From positions 53,892 through 117,891 of the forward strand of contig WGNM01000020.1 of the NCBI GenBank assembly GCA_016124575.1: 64,000 nt of DNA, written 5' to 3'. Shown here in pieces: positions 8,273 through 18,405 of the stretch. The notes beneath the pieces were generated by a model. It was not told the DNA's origin, ran no database searches, and saw nothing but the letters and a program-made list of their open reading frames with translations. The first letter of the stretch is position 1, and each line of letters starts with the position of its first letter. The stretch is from Cryomorphaceae bacterium. Lineage in GTDB: Bacteria > Bacteroidota > Bacteroidia > Flavobacteriales_D > Sanyastnellaceae. The translations under genes and the position numbers were made by a program.

Positions 8273-9241
8273 ATGTTGTCATTACTTCGATCGAACCAAC
8301 CCATTGCATGGTTAATATTGCCCATGACCGCTGTGCTACTTTGGTTTCTCGACTATTCTTTCGGCACTCCGTTCGTGGAGAATTCAACGGCCAGTAGTTT
8401 GATAGCACATACTTTTTCGCTTCGACTGCCTATTTGGACACATTGGCCATTGATATTTTTGAATGCTGCACTCGTAAATTACCTTTTGTCGCAACATGAA
8501 CTGCAACCACAGCGAAACAACTTCGCGGGATGGCTCATGCTCGTTCTATTTTGGCTCGCCCCTCCGTCAGTAACCGTGAGTGCCGTGCTTCTGGCCATGC
8601 CTTTTTTTACATTCAGCTTAACCATCTTGTTGAGCGTGTACAGACAAAACGATGCTGGGGCTGCTTATTTCAATGCTGCATTTCTAGCATCTGTGGGGTC
8701 ATTGTTTTTGACAAACGGGGCCATATCATTGCTTCTGATATTATTGTCGCTGTTATACACCCGCACCCCGAATTGGCGTGAGATTACCCTATTAATTCTG
8801 GGCACCGCTTTTCCACCATTGCTGTTCCTGGCTATTTCTTATTTGGCCGATAGTGAAGTTATGTTTCACAGTTTGGGTGCGGCGGCGGTTGAGCTTCCCG
8901 GACTAACATTGTTGCTCGTTGTATCGATCGGCGCCCTCACCACCGTTGGTTTGCTGAAATTGCTGGGCACATTTGCTACCTCGAGTAACAAATCGAAAAA
9001 TTCCAAAGCAGTGTTGATGATCAATGTGATTGGATTCATAATCGGTGCCGGTATGCTCTATCCATCTTCTGCACTCGATGCACTTTACCTCTCGTTTCTG
9101 CCTACCGTGCTTTTCATTCAGGCCATCTTTACTGCGCAAAAAAAGTATTTGTGGCATGATTTGCTTTTTGCTGCCTTCGTAGCTTTCGCCATTTGGTATT
9201 GGGTAACAGTGATTAATGTACCAATGGTTGCACCCCAGTAG
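8273..9241 (+). CDS. Polytopic membrane protein (DUF6427-like)
   Basis: A 322-residue, highly hydrophobic protein with about nine membrane-spanning stretches and short polar loops. The N-terminus MLSLLRSNQPIAWLI resembles the 'F.k.kPin.....' opening of DUF6427 proteins, and the gene lies beside a DUF6341-like small gene and purD as in other flavobacteria. No catalytic motif or transporter signature is visible and the function is unknown. It is divergent from the small gene, with 77 bases between the two starts. Confidence 0.6.
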   Translation: MLSLLRSNQPIAWLILPMTAVLLWFLDYSFGTPFVENSTASSLIAHTFSLRLPIWTHWPLIFLNAALVNYLLSQHELQPQRNNFAGWLMLVLFWLAPPSVTVSAVLLAMPFFTFSLTILLSVYRQNDAGAAYFNAAFLASVGSLFLTNGAISLLLILLSLLYTRTPNWREITLLILGTAFPPLLFLAISYLADSEVMFHSLGAAAVELPGLTLLLVVSIGALTTVGLLKLLGTFATSSNKSKNSKAVLMINVIGFIIGAGMLYPSSALDALYLSFLPTVLFIQAIFTAQKKYLWHDLLFAAFVAFAIWYWVTVINVPMVAPQ

Positions 9242-9342
9242 GATTTAGCTTACAAAATTCATATCGGTAGTACCGACAAACCGCGCCTTCATGGTTCACG
9301 TAATAGGACACATCTCAATATGAGGTGCCTAAACGTAAAACG

Positions 9343-12039
9343 ATGAAACGAATAATTAACACCCTACAGATTCTAAGCCTGCTCTTCGGATTCAGTATTG
9401 CTGCTTCTTCGCAGGTTATGCTTTTTCCTGTAACACCAGAAAATGGAATTCCTGAATCTCAGAACCTGGATTTTTCAGATAACAACTATCTCCCTGATTT
9501 AGGTTCACAGCCATCGGCCGTTGTTGCCGACAATGTCGCTCACACAACCATGTCGGGCGATTGGTTTGACCCTTCAATTTGGGATTGTGGGTGTATTCCC
9601 TTTGGTTCGTATGACATTTTTATTGAGAGCGGACATTCAGTGACCTTGGGCTTCAACAACCAGATTGTGAATCTCAGCATTGCCAATGGCGCAACACTTT
9701 CATGTTCTGAAGACATCAGCTACATGATCATTGTGAACGGCGATTGGGACAATCACGGTGAATTCAACGCCGGTAAAAGTCTGGTAAGCTTCGTAGGAAG
9801 CGAGTTGCAGCAAATAAGCGGCCTTTCTACATTTTACGACATCAATTTCCAGGGGAATCATACCATTGAAATACTTGGAAATGTAAATGTAGAGTCGAAG
9901 ATGTATCTCAGCGATGCGACGGTGATAACAAACGACCGACTAATTTTAGCGAGCAAGGGAATAAATGACACAGCAAGTTTGGCTCCTGTATTAAGCGGCT
10001 CAATTGTCGGAAAAATAGGCGTGGAACGCGATGTAAATGCTGCATACAACGGATGGATCACCCTCGGATCACCATATCTAGATGCCATAGTAGAAGACTG
10101 GGATGATGACTTCATCACCACCGGATTCATTGGGTCCGACTATCCGAGTTACAGCTTTGTGAGCATACAGTCATATGACGAATCAGCATCGAACGGAACT
10201 GGAGACTTCATTCCAGTATCCAATTCTAACGAAACCTTGCTTCCTGGAAAAGGATACTACGTATATGTATTGGCTGGAAATCATAGCTACGACCTGCTAT
10301 CAACCCCAATTTTGGGTGAGTTTGAATTCCCAGTAACAAATACCGTATCAGGGAATACCCAAAATGACGGATTAAATCTGCTTGGAAATCCATACCTCTC
10401 AGACTTGAATTGGGATAGCGCCTCAGGATGGACTAAGCTCGGTGTTTCAGGAGCAGTGTATGTGTGGGACATAGCCCTCAATCATTTTCGCACCTATTCG
10501 AACGGGTATGGAGTGAACGGAGGAACACCGATTATTCGCAATGGAGAGGCATTTTGGGTACAATCGTATCAAAGCGATCTCACTTTGAAGTGCAACGAGC
10601 TGTCAAAACTGAGTGGCCCAACCACACCTGTGAACGTAGGAAACGAGTTTTTGCAGTTGCGTATGGACGGATTGGGGCTAGGTGATGAAATGCTACTTGC
10701 CATCACCGAAGGTACTACCAATGGTTTTGACCCCAGCAACGATGCTTATAAATTCTTCAGTGCAAATGCGAAATTGAACCTCGCCACAGTATGTGACGAC
10801 GGCACTTTTCTAGCAATCAACAACATTCCGATGCCAGAAACAGAAGTCGTTGTGCCTATTATGCTCACAGCAGCTCAAGCTGGAACAGTAACAGCTGCCA
10901 TAGAACACGCACCAGAACTAAACGGCGCTTGCATGTGGATAAAAGATGTAGTTACAGGAGATGTTTATGGAATACATGACACATCAACCTTCACCTTCGA
11001 GACTGAGATTGTTACTGAGCAAATCCGCTTCGAGATCCACATCGATCGTGTTTCTCCAAATATTTCAACAAACATTGCTTGCAACGGCGATGCTTCGGGA
11101 AGCATTTTCGCTTCAACAAATGGAGATGGCATATACAACTTCGTATTGACCGATGTCGATGGAGCAACAGTGCTAGCTACCGAGGGCAATGAAGCGACTG
11201 CTGAAAACTTAACCCCAGGAATTTACACCTTGGTTGTTGATGCTTTCGCCGGTTGTCCGACCATGACCGAAACAATAGAAATCACCGAACCAACACCGTT
11301 GTTCATGACGAGTGCCCATCAGGATTTAGCGTGTAACGAAGACCTAACAGGATGGATAACTATCGAATACGGCGGAGGAATTGAACCTTACAACGTTTTG
11401 TGGAGCGACGGATCCGTTGGAGACAGTCTTGAAAATATCGGCGGAGGTACTTACAATTGCATATTGACCGACGCCAATGGTTGCGAGCATGCGCACAGCA
11501 TTGAAGTCTTCGAAGAGCCAGAAGTATTTTCTGCCTTTACCCCATCGGCAACCAACGTGACCATAGCCAACGATAACGGATTGGTTTCATTTCAGAACAA
11601 CAGCTCTGGAGCCTTCATGTACTCGTGGAATTTTGGTGATGGAGTTGTGTCTACAGAAGAAAACCCAACCCACATGTATGCAGAGCCAGGCATGTATTTC
11701 GTGAATCTGTTTGCCTACAATGAGCATTGTCTCGACATCTCAGAAGTAGTGATCGTAGTTGAGGAAGGAGTGTCGGTAGCCAATCTCGGCGAGCTTCAAA
11801 ATGTACAATTCGTGAACCACGGTAACACCCCGATAGTGATATTCCCAGATGAGCTGAAAGGAACGGTGCGAATTGATGTCTACAACCTTGCCGGACAAAT
11901 GATAGCAGCGCCAATTCAAGGACAGTTCTCGAAACAATCGGTACCTCTTAATTTGCGCTCCAATGTTACCGCGGCAATTATCACCGTTACCAATTTGAAA
12001 ACGAACAACTTCGTAAGTTTCAGATACATACGGCAGTAA
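9343..12039 (+). CDS. Secreted T9SS-type protein with SprB-like repeats and a PKD domain
   Basis: An 898-residue exported protein. The ATG at 9343 gives a good signal peptide (KRIINTLQILSLLFGFSIAA, cleavage near SSQ); an upstream GTG at 9325 adds only MPKRKT. The N-terminal half looks beta-rich, with phrases such as GDWFDPSIWDCGC and LNLLGNPYLSDLNWDS seen in Bacteroidota exoproteins. Two SprB-repeat-like modules start near residues 575 (NIACNGDASGSIFAS) and 655 (DLACNEDLTGWITIEYGGG). A PKD domain follows (MYSWNFGDGVVSTEENPTHMY, about 765-785). The last 80 residues resemble a type A sorting domain (VRIDVYNLAGQMI) but are divergent. No enzymatic domain was recognised. A strong terminator follows. 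Confidence 0.8.
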   Translation: MKRIINTLQILSLLFGFSIAASSQVMLFPVTPENGIPESQNLDFSDNNYLPDLGSQPSAVVADNVAHTTMSGDWFDPSIWDCGCIPFGSYDIFIESGHSVTLGFNNQIVNLSIANGATLSCSEDISYMIIVNGDWDNHGEFNAGKSLVSFVGSELQQISGLSTFYDINFQGNHTIEILGNVNVESKMYLSDATVITNDRLILASKGINDTASLAPVLSGSIVGKIGVERDVNAAYNGWITLGSPYLDAIVEDWDDDFITTGFIGSDYPSYSFVSIQSYDESASNGTGDFIPVSNSNETLLPGKGYYVYVLAGNHSYDLLSTPILGEFEFPVTNTVSGNTQNDGLNLLGNPYLSDLNWDSASGWTKLGVSGAVYVWDIALNHFRTYSNGYGVNGGTPIIRNGEAFWVQSYQSDLTLKCNELSKLSGPTTPVNVGNEFLQLRMDGLGLGDEMLLAITEGTTNGFDPSNDAYKFFSANAKLNLATVCDDGTFLAINNIPMPETEVVVPIMLTAAQAGTVTAAIEHAPELNGACMWIKDVVTGDVYGIHDTSTFTFETEIVTEQIRFEIHIDRVSPNISTNIACNGDASGSIFASTNGDGIYNFVLTDVDGATVLATEGNEATAENLTPGIYTLVVDAFAGCPTMTETIEITEPTPLFMTSAHQDLACNEDLTGWITIEYGGGIEPYNVLWSDGSVGDSLENIGGGTYNCILTDANGCEHAHSIEVFEEPEVFSAFTPSATNVTIANDNGLVSFQNNSSGAFMYSWNFGDGVVSTEENPTHMYAEPGMYFVNLFAYNEHCLDISEVVIVVEEGVSVANLGELQNVQFVNHGNTPIVIFPDELKGTVRIDVYNLAGQMIAAPIQGQFSKQSVPLNLRSNVTAAIITVTNLKTNNFVSFRYIRQ

Positions 12040-12069
12040 ATAAGTAACCAAATTATCTCTTATAAATAG

Positions 12070-12105
12070 AAAGGGGTCGTTCAATACTTTTGAACGACCC
12101 CTTTT
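12070..12105. terminator. Intrinsic terminator, probably bidirectional
   Basis: A 15-base inverted repeat (12070-12084 with 12090-12104) encloses the loop tactt. It is GC-rich in the core and ends in T's on the plus strand, with A's preceding it. It closes the secreted-protein gene and separates it from purQ. Confidence 0.85.
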
Positions 12106-12128
12106 CCCTTTTATCCCCCTTGATTTCT

Positions 12129-12136
12129 TATTTTTG
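12129..12136 (+). promoter_or_regulatory. Candidate -7 element for purQ
   Basis: TATTTTTG matches TAnnTTTG exactly and lies 17 bases before the purQ ATG at 12153, directly after the terminator. The -33 region is weak. Confidence 0.5.
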
Positions 12137-12152
12137 CAATCAAATCATCCAC

Positions 12153-12845
12153 ATGAAATTCGGCGTTGTAGTATTTCCAGGTTCCAATTGTGATGAAGAC
12201 ATGGTCTTTGTTCTGGAGCAAACCCTTGATCAGAAAGTAGAAAAGCTTTGGCACAAAGATCGCGACTTGAAAGGTTGTGATTTCCTTGTCTTACCCGGTG
12301 GCTTTAGCTACGGAGACTACCTTCGCAGTGGCGCAATCGCACGTTTTTCACCAATCATGGATGAAGTAATTGCTCACTCCAAGCGCGGCGGCTACGTATT
12401 GGGTGTATGCAACGGATTTCAAGTCCTCTGCGAAGCAAACCTCGTCCCAGGCGCCCTGCTGCACAACAAACAGCGCAAATTCATTTGCAAAAACACCCAC
12501 ATACTCCCTCAATCGAATCTCGCCATTATTTCAAGCGGACTTGAAGTAGATCGCGCACTCAAAATACCGATTGCGCATGGTGAGGGGAATTTTTATGCCG
12601 ACAGTGATACCTTAAAAATGATGAATGACAACGATCAAATCATTTTTAGATACTGCGACGAAGAAGGACATATAACAGAAGCTTCAAACCCGAACGGATC
12701 AATCGAAAACATCGCCGGCGTGTGCAATGCGCAAGGAAATGTGTTCGGTATGATGCCTCACCCTGAGCGCGCTGCCGACTTCGATTTAAGCAATACCGAC
12801 GGACGAGAAATCTTCGAATCAATACTTGCAGGAATAACAGTGTAG
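12153..12845 (+). CDS. purQ: Phosphoribosylformylglycinamidine synthase subunit I (glutaminase)
   Basis: PurQ is the class I glutamine amidotransferase subunit that supplies ammonia to PurL for making FGAM, step four of purine synthesis. The ATG at 12153 gives the standard N-terminus MKFGVVVFPGSNCDEDM and 230 residues, the usual size; the frame extends upstream only into the terminator. Catalytic residues are the nucleophile Cys in VLGVCNGFQVLCE (about residue 86) and the His/Glu pair in MMPHPERA (about residues 203-205). A separate PurQ implies the organism uses the split PurS/PurQ/PurL enzyme rather than the single large PurL, but neither partner is in this window. Confidence 0.95.
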   Translation: MKFGVVVFPGSNCDEDMVFVLEQTLDQKVEKLWHKDRDLKGCDFLVLPGGFSYGDYLRSGAIARFSPIMDEVIAHSKRGGYVLGVCNGFQVLCEANLVPGALLHNKQRKFICKNTHILPQSNLAIISSGLEVDRALKIPIAHGEGNFYADSDTLKMMNDNDQIIFRYCDEEGHITEASNPNGSIENIAGVCNAQGNVFGMMPHPERAADFDLSNTDGREIFESILAGITV

Positions 12846-12909
12846 GTTGTTTTATTTCATTCGTTATTGAACTCAAGGTATTCGGGCCCGACAAAGAACA
12901 TTAAATTGT

Positions 12910-12917
12910 TACTTTTG
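12910..12917 (+). promoter_or_regulatory. Candidate -7 element for the dxs operon
   Basis: TACTTTTG matches TAnnTTTG exactly, 47 bases before the dxs ATG, in the gap after purQ. No clear -33 TTG is present. Confidence 0.45.
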
Positions 12918-12964
12918 TTAAGAACGACACTGGAGGCGCAATAATCGTCTCCAATTTTCATCTT

Positions 12965-14902
12965 ATGAATGAATTTCAAGCCGGAAACCTGCTTAGCCAG
13001 ATAAACTCTCCTGAAGATTTGCGTAAGCTTTTTTCAGAAGAACAGCTACCTGAGGTTTGCAAACAACTGCGTCAATATATAATTGATATCGTCTCTGAAA
13101 AGGGCGGACATTTTGGTGCCAGTTTAGGAGTTGTAGAGTTAACCGTGGCGCTGCACTACGTTTTCAACACCCCCGATGATCAATTGGTTTGGGATGTTGG
13201 GCACCAAGCTTACGGACATAAGATACTCACCGGTAGAAAAGATGCTTTTCATACCAATCGCAAATACAAAGGACTTTCAGGATTTCCGAAACGTTCAGAG
13301 AGTGAATATGACACCTTTGGCGTTGGACACTCTTCAACAAGTATCTCGGCCGCATTGGGCATGGCTGTGGGAAGTCGCTTGAACGGACATCCAGACCGCC
13401 AGCATGTTGCCATTATTGGTGATGGAGCCATGACTGCAGGATTGGCATTTGAAGGATTGAACCACGGAGGGGTGGAAGACACCAACATGATTGTCGTTTT
13501 GAACGACAACTGCATGTCGATTGACCCCAACGTAGGTGCTTTGAAAGAATACCTTACCGACATCACCACTTCGCACACCTACAACAAGGTGAAAGACGAA
13601 GTATGGAACTTGTTGGGCAAGGTGAGCAAATTTGGTCCGAATGCCCAAGTCATAGCTCAAAAAGTAGAAAACGCAATAAAAGGAGCTTTGCTCAAGCAAA
13701 GTAACCTATTTGAATCGCTCAACTTCCGCTATTTCGGTCCGATCGACGGACATGATGTAGAGTACATGGTGAAAGTGATGCGCGACCTCAAAGACATACC
13801 GGGACCAAAGTTGTTGCACTGTGTAACAATGAAAGGAAAAGGCTACAAACCTGCTGAAGACGGCTCTGCAACCAAATGGCACGCCCCAGGTTTGTTCAAC
13901 AAAGAAACAGGAGAAATCATTAAGGTTACTCCGAAAAGTCCGGAACCGCCGAAGTGGCAAGATGTTTTCGGACATTCCATCATCGAATTAGCTGAAAAAA
14001 ATGAAAAAATCGTTGGTGTTACACCCGCAATGCCTACCGGTTGTTCTTTGAAATTCATGATGGAAGCCATGCCTGATCGCGCCTTCGACGTAGGCATTGC
14101 TGAGCAACATGCAGTGACCTTTTCGGCTGGTATGGCAACACAAGGACTGGTTCCTTTTTGCAATATTTACTCCTCGTTTATGCAACGCGCGTACGACCAG
14201 GTTGTGCACGACGTAGCCTTGCAGAAATTGCAGGTTGTTTTTTGTCTTGACCGCGCCGGCCTTGTGGGTGCTGACGGACCAACACACCACGGATCTTTCG
14301 ACATCGCATACATGCGCTGCATTCCAAATCTCATTGTCTCATCACCAATGACAGAAGAAGATTTGCGCAACCTCATGTACACCGCCTCTGCTGAAGATCA
14401 CGGCGCTTTTGTCATCCGCTACCCACGTGGAAATGGAGTCATGACAGAATGGAAGACCCCTTTCAAACCAATGAAAGTAGGCACAGGGCGCAGGGTAGTG
14501 AACGGAGATGACATCGCCTTCCTCACTTTCGGACCTATTGGCAATACTGCATTGGACGCTATTAAATCTCTCGAGCAACAAGGCGTTTCGGCAGCATTGT
14601 ACGACATGCGTTTTGTAAAGCCAATTGATGAGCTTATGCTGCACGAAGTTTTCGGCAAGTTCAAGCAAGTAGTAACCGTTGAAGACGGATGTATCGACGG
14701 AGGTTTTGGCAGCGCAGTCATAGAATTTATGGTTGACCACGGTTACCAGTGTCAGGTTAAACGTCTGGGCATACCAGATCAATTCATTGAACACGGCACA
14801 CCTGAAGAGCTTTTCCACGAATGTGGTTTCGACGCGGAAGGCATGGTCAACGTAGCCCTGGAAATGACAGCGGCGAGAAGAAAAGACAAGATGGTTGGGT
14901 AA
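12965..14902 (+). CDS. dxs: 1-deoxy-D-xylulose-5-phosphate synthase
   Basis: Dxs condenses pyruvate and glyceraldehyde-3-phosphate, using thiamine diphosphate, in the first step of the MEP isoprenoid pathway; the product also feeds thiamine and pyridoxal synthesis. The 645-residue length is typical. N-terminal motifs include GGHFGASLGVVELTVALHYV and DVGHQAYGHKILTGR. The ThDP/Mg motif runs from GDGAMTAGLAFEG (about residue 152) to NDNCMSID. The pyrimidine domain has VGIAEQHAVTFSAGMA, and DRAGLVGADGPTHHGSFD is diagnostic of Dxs. The stop codon overlaps the next start by one base, so it is translationally coupled to the DUF2480 gene. The window also carries ispG of the same pathway. Confidence 0.98.
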   Translation: MNEFQAGNLLSQINSPEDLRKLFSEEQLPEVCKQLRQYIIDIVSEKGGHFGASLGVVELTVALHYVFNTPDDQLVWDVGHQAYGHKILTGRKDAFHTNRKYKGLSGFPKRSESEYDTFGVGHSSTSISAALGMAVGSRLNGHPDRQHVAIIGDGAMTAGLAFEGLNHGGVEDTNMIVVLNDNCMSIDPNVGALKEYLTDITTSHTYNKVKDEVWNLLGKVSKFGPNAQVIAQKVENAIKGALLKQSNLFESLNFRYFGPIDGHDVEYMVKVMRDLKDIPGPKLLHCVTMKGKGYKPAEDGSATKWHAPGLFNKETGEIIKVTPKSPEPPKWQDVFGHSIIELAEKNEKIVGVTPAMPTGCSLKFMMEAMPDRAFDVGIAEQHAVTFSAGMATQGLVPFCNIYSSFMQRAYDQVVHDVALQKLQVVFCLDRAGLVGADGPTHHGSFDIAYMRCIPNLIVSSPMTEEDLRNLMYTASAEDHGAFVIRYPRGNGVMTEWKTPFKPMKVGTGRRVVNGDDIAFLTFGPIGNTALDAIKSLEQQGVSAALYDMRFVKPIDELMLHEVFGKFKQVVTVEDGCIDGGFGSAVIEFMVDHGYQCQVKRLGIPDQFIEHGTPEELFHECGFDAEGMVNVALEMTAARRKDKMVG

Positions 14903-15414
14903 TGGACGAGATTGTCAACAGAGTTCAAGAGAGCGGCATCGTATCCATCAACCTCGAAGAAGCCATTGCACACATCCCGCTAGCGGAAATTGACCTCGCC
15001 CCCTATTTGTGGCAAGGAGTGGTTTTGAAAGAGGCCGACTTTAGAAGTTGGGTGAAAACCCACGATTGGTCGCAATATCAAGGCAAAGGAGTGGGTGTTT
15101 TCTGCTCCGCCGATGCCATCATTCCCATGTGGGCGTTCATGTTGGTTTCTTCGCAGCTGTCGGGCATCGCCCATATTTCTTCCTTCGGGCACGCCGAGGA
15201 TGTCAGAGAACAATTGCTCTTACAACATATCAATAACACCAACATCTCCGACATCCGCGATCAGCGAGTTGTTGTGAAAGGATGCTCAACATTTGAAGTT
15301 AGTCCGCTGGTTTTCATGCACCTCACCCAGCGTTTTCAACCACACGTGAAAAGTTTGATGTTTGGAGAACCGTGCAGCACAGTTCCCATCTATAAAGTTC
15401 CGCGAAAAGGCTGA
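14902..15414 (+). CDS. DUF2480 family protein
   Basis: A 170-residue cytosolic protein of a family found mainly in Bacteroidota with no assigned function. The ATG at 14902 shares its first base with the dxs stop (TAATG). The opening MDEIVNRVQESGIVSINLE and the segment DQRVVVKGCSTFEVSPLVFMHLTQ (written here in two overlapping parts: DQRVVVKGCSTFEV and SPLVFMHLTQ) fit this family, as does the C-terminal SLMFGEPCSTVPIYK. Two conserved-looking cysteines (in KGCS and EPCS) could bind a metal, but this is inference. It lies between dxs and polA and is probably cotranscribed with both. Confidence 0.85.
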   Translation: MDEIVNRVQESGIVSINLEEAIAHIPLAEIDLAPYLWQGVVLKEADFRSWVKTHDWSQYQGKGVGVFCSADAIIPMWAFMLVSSQLSGIAHISSFGHAEDVREQLLLQHINNTNISDIRDQRVVVKGCSTFEVSPLVFMHLTQRFQPHVKSLMFGEPCSTVPIYKVPRKG

Positions 15415-15461
15415 TCACAGCAGTATGATTCACTATCTTGTCGGCCCTAAACATCGCCCAC

Positions 15462-18239
15462 ATGATCAGTCCAGAATCAGATAAAAAGCTCTTTCTTCTC
15501 GACGCTTACGCGCTCATTTTTCGTGCCTACTACGCGTTTATTCGCAACCCGCGTATCAACACCAAAGGCATGAATACCAGTGCCATGTTTGGATTTACCA
15601 ATGTGCTACTCGACGTTTTGAAAAACGAAAAGCCATCGCATCTCGCAGTGGTGTTTGATCCCCCGGAGGGTAATTTTCGTTCAGAAACGTTCGCTGATTA
15701 TAAAGCCAATCGCGAAGAAACACCAGAAGACATACGTGTATCAGTGCCTTGGATCATGAAGATTCTGAAAGGATTTGGCGTGCCCATCATCATGGTCAAT
15801 GGTTTTGAGGCCGATGACGTGATAGGAGCCATAGCCAAACACGCAGAGAAAGATGGGTTTCAGACATTCATGATGACACCCGATAAAGATTTCGGACAAT
15901 TGGTATCTGAGAATATATTCATCTTCAAACCGGGCCGACAGGGCAATCCGCCAGAGATTTGGGGCCCAAAAGAAGTATGCGAGCGCTATCAGATTGAACG
16001 TCCGGAGCAGGTGATTGATATATTGGGGCTTATGGGCGATGCAGTAGACAACATCCCCGGCGTGCCCGGGATAGGCGAGAAAACCGCCATGAAGCTCATT
16101 GGTCAGTACGGCAGTATTGAAGGACTTTATGAGCATACCCATGAATTAAAAGGCAAGCAAAAAGAGAACGTCGAGAACCACAAAGAGCAGGCGTATATGT
16201 CGAAGCACCTCGCAACCATCGTAACCGAGATCGACTTCCACATCGACTATCCGGATATGGAGATCAGTCCGATAAACAAAGACCTCTTGCGAGAGACATT
16301 CGAAGAATTGGAATTCCGCACCCTTTCGCGACGCGTGCTTGGGGAAGACACCTCGGCGCGTGATGGAGAGCAGATCAGTTTGTTTGGAGAGGCGCAAGAA
16401 GAAGTTGTTGCTGAAGAAATCGTGCTCAGCACCCTTGAAACAACAGCGCACAGTTATGAATTGGTGCAAGGAGAAACGGCAAAATCGGCATTGATAGCCA
16501 CCTTGATGGCAGCTACAGAATTTTCTTTTGATACCGAGACAACCGGTTTAGACCCCTTGGAAGCGGATCTCGTTGGGATGTCGTTTTCAATCGCTTCACA
16601 CAGCGGATGGTACGTGCCAGTGCCTGGGAATTTCGAAGAGCAAAAAGAATTTTTGAACGATTTCAGAGGATTGTTCTCAGCCACAGATAAGTTGTTGATC
16701 GGACAAAACATCAAGTTCGATTACAAAATGATGGCACGGTATGGCATTCACATAGCAAATCGCCTATTTGATACCATGATTGCGCATTACCTCATGAGTC
16801 CGGACGGCAAGCACGGCATGGATGTTTTGGCAGAGCAGTATTTGAAATATCGCCCGATACCCATCGAAGAACTGATCGGTAAAAAAGGCAAAAACCAAGG
16901 GAACATGTCTGATTTGTTGCCCGAAGAATTGGTAAACTATGCCACTGAAGATGCCGATGTAACCTTACAGCTCAAGCATACTTTTGCACCAGAAATTGAA
17001 AAACCGCACTTAAAATCGTTGTTTGAAAATGTAGAGCTGCCGCTATTAAGGGTGTTGGCCGACATGGAGACAGAAGGAGTGAACCTCGACACAGCAGGAC
17101 TGCGGGAATATGCAGTTAGCCTCAGAATCAGCATAGAAGAGCTTGAAACCGAGATACACAGCTTGGCGGGAGAAACCTTCAACGTTGATTCGCCCAAGCA
17201 GTTAGGAGTGATATTATTCGAGAAACTTGGCATTGGTAGCAACAATAAAACCACCAAAACAGGTCAATACTCAACAGGAGAAGATGTGCTATCGAAATTG
17301 GAGCATGAGCATGCGATTATCGGCAAGATACTCGACTACCGCCAGCTTCGGAAGTTGCTTTCGACTTATGTGGAGCCGTTGCCAGAGATGGTTAGTAAAG
17401 TAACGGGCAGACTGCATACACAGTACATGCAAACCGTTGCTGCGACAGGTCGATTGAGTTCGAACAACCCAAATTTGCAGAACATACCCATACGCACCGA
17501 GAAAGGCCGTGAAATACGCAAAGCCTTCATACCACGTGGTGAAGGGTATTCGATCATGTCGGCCGACTACAGCCAAGTTGAACTGCGCATCATAGCTGCG
17601 CTGAGTGAAGACGAGAGCATGGTTGAAGCCTTTAGAAGTGGGCACGACATTCACGCCGCCACAGCATCGAAAGTATTTGGAGTAGCCTTGGAAGAAGTGA
17701 CGCGAGAGATGCGCAGCAAAGCCAAGGCAGTGAATTTTGGAATCATTTACGGACAGGGAGCATTTGGCTTGGCGCAGAATCTGAATATCAAGCGCAGTGA
17801 GGCCAAAGACATCATTGATAATTACTATGCCCAGTTCAGCAAACTGAAGAGTTATCAGGCAGATGTGATAACATTGGCGCGTGAGCACGGATATGTTGAA
17901 ACCATTTTAGGACGTCGGAGGTACCTGCCAGACATCCATTCAGCCAACGCCGTGGTGAGAGGATTTGCTGAGCGAAATGCCATCAACGCCCCTATTCAAG
18001 GATCGGCAGCCGATATCATCAAGCTTGCAATGATCAAAATCCAAGATGAGCTAAAAAAAGGCAATTTCAAATCGCGCATGATTATGCAGGTACACGATGA
18101 ATTGGTTTTTGACGTCTACGACCCCGAGTTAGAGATGCTAAAAGAAATCGTTGTAAGACACATGCGAGACGCCCACCCATTGATCGTGCCTTTGGACGTA
18201 GAAGTTGGGGTTGGACAAACATGGCTAGCAGCGCATTGA
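15462..18239 (+). CDS. polA: DNA polymerase I
   Basis: A 925-residue repair and Okazaki-fragment polymerase. The ATG at 15462 precedes KKLFLLDAYALIFRAYYAF, the usual opening; a TTG at 15438 is less likely. The 5'-nuclease domain covers about residues 1-300 (FEADDVIGAIAK, LMGDAVDNIPGVPGIGEKTA). The 3'-5' exonuclease appears active: FSFDTETTGLDPL near 355 carries the DxE metal ligands and NYATEDADVTLQL the later Asp. The polymerase domain has ATGRLSSNNPNLQNIPIR, SADYSQVELRIIAAL (about 700), the O-helix region MRSKAKAVNFGIIYGQGAFG and MQVHDELVFDV (about 875). It follows the DUF2480 gene by 47 bases. Confidence 0.97.
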   Translation: MISPESDKKLFLLDAYALIFRAYYAFIRNPRINTKGMNTSAMFGFTNVLLDVLKNEKPSHLAVVFDPPEGNFRSETFADYKANREETPEDIRVSVPWIMKILKGFGVPIIMVNGFEADDVIGAIAKHAEKDGFQTFMMTPDKDFGQLVSENIFIFKPGRQGNPPEIWGPKEVCERYQIERPEQVIDILGLMGDAVDNIPGVPGIGEKTAMKLIGQYGSIEGLYEHTHELKGKQKENVENHKEQAYMSKHLATIVTEIDFHIDYPDMEISPINKDLLRETFEELEFRTLSRRVLGEDTSARDGEQISLFGEAQEEVVAEEIVLSTLETTAHSYELVQGETAKSALIATLMAATEFSFDTETTGLDPLEADLVGMSFSIASHSGWYVPVPGNFEEQKEFLNDFRGLFSATDKLLIGQNIKFDYKMMARYGIHIANRLFDTMIAHYLMSPDGKHGMDVLAEQYLKYRPIPIEELIGKKGKNQGNMSDLLPEELVNYATEDADVTLQLKHTFAPEIEKPHLKSLFENVELPLLRVLADMETEGVNLDTAGLREYAVSLRISIEELETEIHSLAGETFNVDSPKQLGVILFEKLGIGSNNKTTKTGQYSTGEDVLSKLEHEHAIIGKILDYRQLRKLLSTYVEPLPEMVSKVTGRLHTQYMQTVAATGRLSSNNPNLQNIPIRTEKGREIRKAFIPRGEGYSIMSADYSQVELRIIAALSEDESMVEAFRSGHDIHAATASKVFGVALEEVTREMRSKAKAVNFGIIYGQGAFGLAQNLNIKRSEAKDIIDNYYAQFSKLKSYQADVITLAREHGYVETILGRRRYLPDIHSANAVVRGFAERNAINAPIQGSAADIIKLAMIKIQDELKKGNFKSRMIMQVHDELVFDVYDPELEMLKEIVVRHMRDAHPLIVPLDVEVGVGQTWLAAH

Positions 18240-18405
18240 TCTGGTATGTAAGCGCATTCCTACTGTTGTTTTCGAGTTCCTTCCTACGCTAAAATTTAGT
18301 GTTCGAGATAGATTTGTGCAATTAACATGGATGATCGTATAACTTTTACGGAGCATCTACGTAAGAGCCATCATCTATTCTAATTTTCGGACATTCACAA
18401 AGACT

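Noticed and set aside
11740..12084. A 114-codon minus-strand frame over the end of the 9.3-kb secreted protein gene and terminator
   Set aside because: It covers the sorting domain antisense and part of the terminator; no family features.
14342..14818. A 158-codon minus-strand frame inside dxs
   Set aside because: It is antisense to highly conserved dxs coding sequence and has no independent support.
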